Source: Candidatus Moranbacteria bacterium GW2011_GWC2_40_12
GTDB lineage: Bacteria; Patescibacteria; Paceibacteria; Moranbacterales; UBA11712
DNA: 64,000 bases
NCBI GenBank assembly: GCA_000995965.1
Contig: LBYD01000004.1
Location: forward strand, 1-64,000
Reading direction: 5' to 3'
The notes beneath the pieces are model-generated. The model was given only the letters and a program-made list of their open reading frames with translations. It ran no database searches and was not told the origin of the DNA. Positions within the stretch are counted from its first letter, which is position 1; the number at the start of each line of letters is the position of its first letter. The translations under genes and the position numbers were made by a program. Below are positions 58,888 through 64,000 of this stretch, one piece after another.

Positions 58888-58997
58888 AATTTGAAGCGGT
58901 GCGACCGCCTGCTTTTTGGCGGGCGGGTGGACCGCAAAATATTTCAAACTTGCTTAAAATCCGATTTTGTGCTAATATGATATATATAAAGCTAACG

Positions 58998-59084
58998 AAA
59001 CGGGCTTGCCCCGTTAGAAGTCAGGTTTTTTCTGGTTTCTGCTTGGTAGCAAAGCAATTTCTAACGGGGTGAACCCGTTTTTTG
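58998..59084 (+). terminator. Large double hairpin with T run
   Basis: Arms at 58998-59019 and 59059-59080 pair over 22 bases with a few mismatches. Each arm also folds on itself (ACGGG / CCCGT). Seven T follow. It terminates the peptidase transcript, and 58888-58997 also holds a GC-rich GCCTGC/GGCGGGC hairpin. Confidence 0.75.
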
Positions 59085-59105
59085 TTTATTCTTAGAACCG
59101 GTCCA

Positions 59106-60281
59106 ATGACCGAGCTTGTTGCCGCTTATTACAAAAGAAATACGCATTTGTGGGAAAAAGTCGCAAAGCTTTCTGTTTTCATGTTGGGAATTTTGGCGGT
59201 CGGGGCACTTACGGCTTTCGGGATGCAGCTCGCCATAAACTCCCAAAAAGAACTTTCGGCTAAGATCGCAAACAGCGGAAAGATCGGTCCGAGAGAAAAA
59301 ATATCCATAATTTTCAGCGATCCGGTAAAGCCCGTTTCAATCGAGGATGGTTTTTCCATTTTTCCCGAAGCGAAATTGAAACTTTTTTGGGCAGAAAAAA
59401 ACCAAGAGCTTGATCTGAATCCCGTTGGCAATCTTAAGCCGGGAGAAACGTACAGGGTAAGAATAAAAACAAAAGAAGGTATTTTTAAAAATAGAGAAAA
59501 TGAAATCAATCTATTTTTTCAAGTTGAAAGTTATCCGAAGGTTTTGAAGGCGGAGCCAGGAAAGGAAAACACAAGCATCAGTATCACCTCGGACTTCAAA
59601 GTATTTTTTGACAAGGCGACGGGAGATTATGACATAAACTTTATCATTGATCCGTTTGACAGTTTCAATTTCGAGGCCAATGACGAAAAAACAGAGTTTC
59701 GCATTTTTCCAAAAGACAAACTGCGATATGATACGGAATACAAAATGAGAATCACCGCGAAAGTTGCCGGCGAAGAAGACAGCGATTCTCCCAAAGAAAT
59801 TTTCACAGGTTCTTTCCGGACGGAAAAAAAACCTTATGTCGCGCCGGTGAGAAACAATTCGGCGGTCATTCCGGATGACCAAGTTGTTGACCGCGACGCG
59901 AAGATCAGTGAGGGAAAATACATTGACATCAATCTTTCCAAACAGCATCTTTCAATATTTGAAAACAGCCAGCGTCTCGGGACATTTCGAATCTCCACAG
60001 GTAAGCGGGGAATGGCGACGCCGACCGGAAGTTTCAAAATTATGGCAAAGCGCGGCCGGGCCTGGTCGAACAAATACAAACTCTATATGCCGTTCTTCAT
60101 GCAGTTCACGGGAGCGGGGCACGGCATTCACGAGTTGCCCGAATGGCCCGGAGGATACAAGGAAGGCGCGGCCCATCTTGGAATTCCTGTTTCGCACGGG
60201 TGCGTGAGGCTGGGAGTCGGGCCGGCTGAAACAGTTTATGCTTTTTCTGATGCCGGAACACCAGTAGTCATTCACTATTAG
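59106..60281 (+). CDS. L,D-transpeptidase (YkuD domain), membrane-anchored
   Basis: 391 residues. A signal anchor lies near 20-43 (LSVFMLGILAVGALTAFGMQ), followed by two Ig-like/Big domains (about 45-250) and the YkuD domain (about 275-391) with the catalytic SHGCVRLGVG. It crosslinks or attaches proteins to peptidoglycan outside the membrane. ATG 59106 is preferred to the upstream TTG 59082. Confidence 0.92.
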   Translation: MTELVAAYYKRNTHLWEKVAKLSVFMLGILAVGALTAFGMQLAINSQKELSAKIANSGKIGPREKISIIFSDPVKPVSIEDGFSIFPEAKLKLFWAEKNQELDLNPVGNLKPGETYRVRIKTKEGIFKNRENEINLFFQVESYPKVLKAEPGKENTSISITSDFKVFFDKATGDYDINFIIDPFDSFNFEANDEKTEFRIFPKDKLRYDTEYKMRITAKVAGEEDSDSPKEIFTGSFRTEKKPYVAPVRNNSAVIPDDQVVDRDAKISEGKYIDINLSKQHLSIFENSQRLGTFRISTGKRGMATPTGSFKIMAKRGRAWSNKYKLYMPFFMQFTGAGHGIHELPEWPGGYKEGAAHLGIPVSHGCVRLGVGPAETVYAFSDAGTPVVIHY

Positions 60282-60336
60282 CGGAAAATTTGCTAAAATA
60301 AATATATAAAAAAAATAAAACAAAGGAGGTGAACAA

Positions 60337-60540
60337 ATGGGCATAAAATCATCGTCAGACATTTTTTTCATCGTTTCGGTAGCGGCAGTTTTGATGGCAA
60401 TCATCTCTTGGGCCGTGGAGCCAATGTGGCTTGCAGCAAGCCAATGGCTTTTGGTCGGGATTGTGGTCGGTGTTTGGGGAGTGTATCTTCGCCTTCGCGA
60501 TATTCACGAGGGGAGCGGAAAAAAAGGTAAAAAGAAATAA
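60337..60540 (+). CDS. Small two-span membrane protein, 67 aa
   Basis: AAAGGAGGTGAAC is a near-perfect Shine-Dalgarno site before ATG 60337. Two hydrophobic segments (about 8-28 and 31-48) and a basic tail (GSGKKGKKK). Function unknown. Confidence 0.75.
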   Translation: MGIKSSSDIFFIVSVAAVLMAIISWAVEPMWLAASQWLLVGIVVGVWGVYLRLRDIHEGSGKKGKKK

Positions 60541-60541
60541 A

Positions 60542-60602
60542 AAGCTTGGCTTTGGGGAATGACGGGAGCTCGGCTCCCGTCAGGAAAAAGCCGAGCTTTG
60601 GG
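60542..60602. repeat. Nested-hairpin repeat (AAAGCTTGGCTTT family, copy 2)
   Basis: Same outer arms as the 33353 copy (AAGCTTGGCTTTGGGGAAT and AAAAAGCCGAGCTTT). The inner hairpin here is TGACGGGAGC TCG GCTCCCGTCA, unrelated in sequence but also fully paired. Confidence 0.82.
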
Positions 60603-60610
60603 AAAAATAT

Positions 60611-61318
60611 ATGAAAAAGCTTGCTATCTTCGACATTGACGGCACGATTTTCCGCAAAAATCTCCATTTTGAATTGATTGATGAGCTGTCCTGGCTGAGA
60701 ATATTTTCTAAAGATGCTCGAAAGACGTTGGTGCGGGTATATGCTGATTGGCTGGAACATCGCGGCACATACGAGGAATATCGGAAGAAAATAGTCAGCA
60801 TCTATGAAAGGGAACTCAAGGGATGCTGCCAGAAAGATATTGTTGATGCCAGCCGGAAAGTGGCAGATTTCAACAAAGACCGCGTATATATTTTTACCCG
60901 GGATTTAATAAAAAAGTTAAAAAAAACAAAGTATACAATAATTGCCATTTCCGGATCCCCGATAGAAATCGTAAAGGAATACAACAAATACATGAAATTC
61001 GACGAGGTTTTTGGTTCGGTTTATGAAACGAACGGCAAGGGATGTTATACCGGAAAAACTATTTTCGAGCCAGTGAAGCACAAAGGGCATGTGGTCGGCC
61101 AATTTATTTCAGAAAAAAATATGACGCTTGAAGGGTCTTTTGGCATAGGGGACACGGAGTCAGATATCAGTTTTCTCAAAATGGTTGCGCATCCCATCGC
61201 TTTCAATCCGAATATGAATCTCGAAAAAGCGGCTCGGCGAAAGAAATGGAAAATTGTTGTTGAAAAGAAAGATGTGATATATGATATAGGAAACTTTAAG
61301 ACAATAGGCGCAAAATAA
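60611..61318 (+). CDS. HAD-IB phosphatase (SerB-like)
   Basis: 235 residues. IFDIDGTIFRKN (Asp7 nucleophile, Asp9), a cap helix region (20-90), AISGSPIEIVKEYNKYM (motif II), a Lys in VKHKGHVV, and GIGDTESDISFL (motif IV). Family IB includes phosphoserine phosphatases and lysophospholipid phosphatases; the exact substrate is not clear. Confidence 0.88.
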   Translation: MKKLAIFDIDGTIFRKNLHFELIDELSWLRIFSKDARKTLVRVYADWLEHRGTYEEYRKKIVSIYERELKGCCQKDIVDASRKVADFNKDRVYIFTRDLIKKLKKTKYTIIAISGSPIEIVKEYNKYMKFDEVFGSVYETNGKGCYTGKTIFEPVKHKGHVVGQFISEKNMTLEGSFGIGDTESDISFLKMVAHPIAFNPNMNLEKAARRKKWKIVVEKKDVIYDIGNFKTIGAK

Positions 61319-61455
61319 TGCCCGAAAATTTCACATTAGAAGAGCTTTTTGAGTGGATTGTCAAAAAAACGATCTGGTTTTATCTTCCTTTTTACGCGCT
61401 TTATCGCTTTGGCAGGGAGCTCTTGCAAGAAATTTTTTCCAAGGAAGAAAAATAA
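61318..61455 (+). CDS. Small unrecognised protein, 45 aa
   Basis: ATG 61318 overlaps the preceding stop (TAATG) and the frame ends with TAA overlapping the next ATG at 61455. FTLEELFEWIVKKTIWFYLP and a basic-acidic tail (GRELLQEIFSKEEK) suggest a membrane-associated small protein. Tight overlap on both sides supports a real gene. Confidence 0.6.
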   Translation: MPENFTLEELFEWIVKKTIWFYLPFYALYRFGRELLQEIFSKEEK

Positions 61456-61751
61456 TGCGGAAATCATTTTCGGAAAAAGTTATTAGTATTGTTGTCCGGA
61501 TCCCCAAAGGCCGGACGCTTTCTTATAAAGAGGTTGCGCGAAGAGCCGGAAATGAAAAAGCGGCCCGGGCGGTGGGAAATATTTTGAATAAATACTATCA
61601 AAACTGTGTCAGAAATAAAAAACCTGCGATTCCTTGCCATCGGGTCATTCGTTCCGACGGAAAAATTGGTGGATACGCAATGGGGAAGAAAGAAAAGATG
61701 AAATTGCTTAAAAAAGAAACCGCCCATAGCAAAGGGGCGGATTCTTTATGA
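61455..61751 (+). CDS. MGMT-like DNA alkyltransferase domain protein
   Basis: 98 residues. IPKGRTLSYKEVARRAG and PCHRVIRSDGKIGGYAMG include the PCHRV active-site Cys. It lacks the N-terminal Ogt domain, as in alkyltransferase-like or small MGMT proteins. It repairs O6-alkylguanine or, in ATL proteins, signals it; the Cys here favours transfer. ATG 61455 follows the 45-aa gene; the frame upstream of it is out of family. Confidence 0.87.
   Translation: MRKSFSEKVISIVVRIPKGRTLSYKEVARRAGNEKAARAVGNILNKYYQNCVRNKKPAIPCHRVIRSDGKIGGYAMGKKEKMKLLKKETAHSKGADSL
61710..61740 (-). terminator. Terminator of the infC-rpmI-rplT operon
   Basis: On the minus strand CCGCCC pairs with GGGCGG followed by TTTCTTTTTT. 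It lies within the 3' end of the convergent MGMT-like gene. Confidence 0.75.
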
Positions 61752-61764
61752 GCAGAATATGAAA

Positions 61765-62109
61765 TTATTTCACCGATTCGACAAATTTTTTGAATTGCTC
61801 CGGGAATTTCATCGCCATCTCGCTCAAGACTTTCCGGTCGAGGGCGATTTTTTTGTCGGTGAGTTTTTTGACGAAGCTTGAATATTTTTCTCCATTTTCC
61901 CGAAGAGCCGCATTCAGTCGCAAAATCCAAAGGTTTCGGAAAGTTCTTTTCTTGGCCCGGCGGTCCCGATAGGCATATTGCCCGGCTTTGAGCAGGGCTT
62001 CTTTGGCGGCGGCATAATTCGACTTCCGGCGCCACATAAAGCCTTTCGTCATTTTCAAGACTTTTTTTCTTCTTTTTGAAGCAATTTTTCCTCGTTTGAC
62101 TCGCGACAT
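61765..62109 (-). CDS. rplT: 50S ribosomal protein L20
   Basis: 114 residues. Starts SRVKRGKIASKRRKKVLKMT and contains FRNLWILRLNAALRE and YSSFVKKLTDKKIALDRK, the L20 signature. It binds 23S rRNA early in assembly and represses its own operon in other bacteria. Confidence 0.96.
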   Translation of the reverse strand: MSRVKRGKIASKRRKKVLKMTKGFMWRRKSNYAAAKEALLKAGQYAYRDRRAKKRTFRNLWILRLNAALRENGEKYSSFVKKLTDKKIALDRKVLSEMAMKFPEQFKKFVESVK

Positions 62110-62170
62110 AAAAAATGAAAACCACTCCTTTCCTTCCTTCCCTTAATAAGGGGAGTATAAGAAGCGGGGT

Positions 62171-62368
62171 CTAATTATAGGGTAAATTAAGAAGTATGTT
62201 CTCCGCGTCGGTTTTGAAGACGACTTCGTCGTTGCGTTTGCGGCGGGTGATTTTTCCGGGATTGCGCGCATTGAAATGGCCCTGGCCTATGTCCCGGCGC
62301 ATCACTTTTCTTTTTGCCGTGATTCTCACGCGTTTTTTGACAGCTTTTCTTGTCTTTAGCTTGGGCAT
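62171..62368 (-). CDS. rpmI: 50S ribosomal protein L35
   Basis: 65 residues. MPKLKTRKAVKKRVRITAKR and GHFNARNPGKITRRKRN match L35. It begins four bases after the infC stop codon and is followed by rplT. Confidence 0.95.
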   Translation of the reverse strand: MPKLKTRKAVKKRVRITAKRKVMRRDIGQGHFNARNPGKITRRKRNDEVVFKTDAENILLNLPYN

Positions 62369-62372
62369 AATC

Positions 62373-62915
62373 TTATTTAGGGGCGATTATTACATTAAAT
62401 CCTCCCGGGAATTTCTTTATTTCTTGTTCAATCTTGCTTGGGACGGAAATTGACATTATAAAACTATTCAAAGTTTCTCTTGCCAGTGGCTGGTGGGCTT
62501 TTTCTCTGCCCCGAAGGCGAATTTCAATCTTCACCTTGTTTGCCTGCGAGAGAAATTTTTCGGCTTGTTTTTTCCGGACATCCAAGTCATGGTCATCCGT
62601 TTTGAGCCCGAGGCGGATTCCTTTTATCTCGGTTTTCTTTTGCTTCGACCGCTGTTGCTGTTCCTCTTTGGCTTTCTGGTACTGAAACTTTCCAAAATCC
62701 ATGATTTTCACAATCGGGGGACGGACATTGGGAACAATCTCAACCAAATCCAATTCTCTCTCGCGGGCCATCTGAAGGGCCTCTTCCGTCGGGACAATGC
62801 CAATTTGCTGGCCGCTTTCGTCAATAAGCCTCACGGGAGAAATACGGATATATTCATTGACTCTGGTCCGCGGTCCGCGAAATTGCGGCTGACGGCGAAA
62901 AAAACGTCTGCGAAT
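62373..62915 (-). CDS. infC: Translation initiation factor IF-3 with apparent ATT start
   Basis: 180 residues if read from ATT 62915. No ATG, GTG or TTG lies between an in-frame stop near 62946 and GTG 62834, but family similarity (RVNEYIRISPVRLIDESGQQ) extends well upstream of that GTG. The region also carries MRRRFFRRQPQFRG, which is typical of the IF-3 N-terminus. E. coli infC also starts at AUU, so IF-3 can limit its own synthesis. The C-terminal domain ends with IKKFPGGFNVI. GTG 62834 would give a 153-residue protein missing conserved residues. Confidence 0.92.
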   Translation of the reverse strand: MRRRFFRRQPQFRGPRTRVNEYIRISPVRLIDESGQQIGIVPTEEALQMARERELDLVEIVPNVRPPIVKIMDFGKFQYQKAKEEQQQRSKQKKTEIKGIRLGLKTDDHDLDVRKKQAEKFLSQANKVKIEIRLRGREKAHQPLARETLNSFIMSISVPSKIEQEIKKFPGGFNVIIAPK

Positions 62916-62943
62916 ATGTTTTGTGTTATTGGTTAGCTTTTTG

Positions 62944-63067
62944 CTTTACGAATTACGAATCTCTTACGAATATACGAATGAGATTAAAGAAAGCATTTGC
63001 AATTTCTAAAATTGCTCAGCTTGCCGAAGTTATTGGTATATTCGTACTAAATTCGTAATTCGTAAAG
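62944..63067. repeat. Inverted repeat (TTTACGAATTACGAA family)
   Basis: CTTTACGAATTACGAA at the left pairs with TTCGTAATTCGTAAAG at the right; TACGAATATACGAAT and ATATTCGTA form an inner pair. It lies between tmRNA and infC. The remaining 63070-63155 has short hairpins (CCAGCC.GGCTGG, CCGCC.GGCGG) but no gene. Confidence 0.8.
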
Positions 63068-63155
63068 AATTTCGTGGAGATGGGGAGAATCGCCAGCCAG
63101 AGGCTGGTCCGCCTCGGGCGGAAACTCCAAGATGGCTAAGTTCTGCCTGTTTCCA

Positions 63156-63542
63156 TGGTGGAGATGATGGGACTCGAACCCATGTCCAAATTTATATCTT
63201 CCAAAATATTCTACAAGCTTAGTTTACTTGTTTTGAGAAACTTTTCAAGTATAAAGTAAACAAAACCTTGAAAAGTCCTCTTTGCTCAATGGTCAGAGAT
63301 AGCCGCAGAGAAAAACTATCAATCAAGCCCAATGTATGACACCAGCGGTTGCTTATTAGGCATCAGCAGGCTGATGGTCCCCGCGAATTAGGCAGGAACA
63401 ACGGCGTAAGCAGGCTGAAAAGCTTGCTTAACCTTTGAAAATAAGTTTGCACTTATGATCGTTGACACAAGGTTTTACGAGTCTAATGTCATGCTCGGCT
63501 TGCGTATTTTGAGAGAACAAATTGTCGATGCCTAGCATCCCC
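63156..63542 (-). ncRNA. ssrA: tmRNA (transfer-messenger RNA)
   Basis: 387 nt on the minus strand. Acceptor stem GGGGATG (5' end, 63542) pairs with CATCTCC before ACCA (3' end, 63156). The T arm GGGTTCGAGTCCC is present. The tag frame begins GCA at 63450 and ends TAA at 63388, encoding 20 residues that start ANLFSKVKQA and end AYAVVPA. It rescues stalled ribosomes with SmpB, encoded just upstream on the same strand. Confidence 0.95.
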
Positions 63543-63586
63543 GCCCGCAACGCTTCAAAAAAAAACGGTGCCGGCGCGATTGCCAA

Positions 63587-64000
63587 TTATCTCTTGAGCG
63601 CTCTCGCTATTTTTCTGTCGCTTTCCCTTTTCTGTATTACAGAGCGCTTGTCATGCTTCTTTCTGCCTTTTCCTATGCCAAATTCGATCTTCAGAAGGCC
63701 TCGCTTAGTATATACCCGAATGGGCACAAGTGTCAACCCTTCAACCCGCGATTTACCGATAAGAGTGCGAATTTCAGCCCGGTGGAGAAGCAGTTTCCGG
63801 GGCGCGGTGGGGTCATAGTTCGCAATTGCCCCCGCGTGCTTGTATAAAGGGATATTGGCGTTGGTGAGATAAAGTTCTTCACCTTTGACGGTCACAAAAC
63901 TGCCTTTCAAACTGATGTGCCCGTTTTTTACGGATTTCACTTCATATCCGCGCAACACCAAACCGGCCTCGAATCGCTCCGAGATAGCATAGTCGAAATT
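63587..64000 (-). CDS. smpB: SsrA-binding protein SmpB (partial at window edge)
   Basis: The stop is at 63587-63589 on the minus strand. The frame runs to the right edge with NFDYAISERFEAGLVLRGYE at the visible start, so about 137 residues are present and the first few lie outside. EVKSVKNGHISLKGSFVTVK and ANYDPTAPRKLLLHRAEI are SmpB signatures, and a basic C-terminal tail (KRSVIQKRESDRKIARALKR) is complete. An internal GTG/TTG is not the start. Confidence 0.95.
   Translation of the reverse strand, partial: NFDYAISERFEAGLVLRGYEVKSVKNGHISLKGSFVTVKGEELYLTNANIPLYKHAGAIANYDPTAPRKLLLHRAEIRTLIGKSRVEGLTLVPIRVYTKRGLLKIEFGIGKGRKKHDKRSVIQKRESDRKIARALKR

Noticed and set aside
1..64000. Alternative genetic code (UGA as glycine, SR1/Gracilibacteria)
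   Set aside because: Many well-defined genes (fic, guaA, avd, the target gene) end at TGA, and TGA is not found inside conserved frames.

Overview
The window looks like a chromosome segment of a Candidate Phyla Radiation (Patescibacteria) bacterium, Moranbacteria/Parcubacteria-like. This is inferred from gene style, a diversity-generating retroelement (DGR) with an Avd protein, HRDC-XseA, very short intergenic gaps and many unrecognised small proteins. TGA is an ordinary stop codon here, so the SR1/Gracilibacteria code does not apply.

Region 1 (about 0.36-3.6 kb) is a mobile-element module. It holds a GIY-YIG gene broken by an in-frame TAA, an HTH protein, a rolling-circle (HUH) Rep and a tyrosine recombinase whose start overlaps rep.

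Region 2 (about 3.7-24.5 kb) is an accessory array in which every gene is on the + strand. Single genes or small operons are separated by copies of one composite repeat. Twelve copies carry its core box CAACCGCAAAAG(C/T)TTGC or a near variant, and further partial copies are present. A copy has conserved boxes, a hairpin whose sequence changes while its pairing is kept, a Rho-independent terminator, and a distal box partly complementary to the first box. Cargo includes HAD, Fic (catalytic His replaced), a HATPase plus STAS-like pair, RsgA, an ECF sigma operon, SHOCT, DUF998, MNT/HEPN, DUF4145, DUF5320/DUF134, and about ten unrecognised proteins. Three fragments of tyrosine recombinases lie among them. 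The layout resembles an integron, but I see no canonical attC or attI.

Region 3 (24.6-29.4 kb) has chromosomal genes: AI-2E-type permease, ArsM, CBS protein, a stand-alone receiver and two anchored proteins. Region 4 (29.5-51.4 kb) is a surface-glycan locus: flippase, five GT2 and two GT-B glycosyltransferases, eight SAM methyltransferases, a hexapeptide acyltransferase, two B12-binding radical SAM enzymes, and a TPR multi-spanning membrane protein on the opposite strand. guaA closes it.

Region 5 (53.0-56.5 kb) has a HepT/MntA pair followed by a complete DGR: target gene with variable repeat, template repeat, antisense avd and reverse transcriptase. All 12 differences between the template and variable repeats fall at template adenines. 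Region 6 (56.5-64 kb) is housekeeping: xseA/xseB, a YgjP-like protease, an L,D-transpeptidase, an HAD phosphatase, an MGMT-like protein, then on the minus strand smpB, tmRNA, infC (apparent AUU start), rpmI and rplT.
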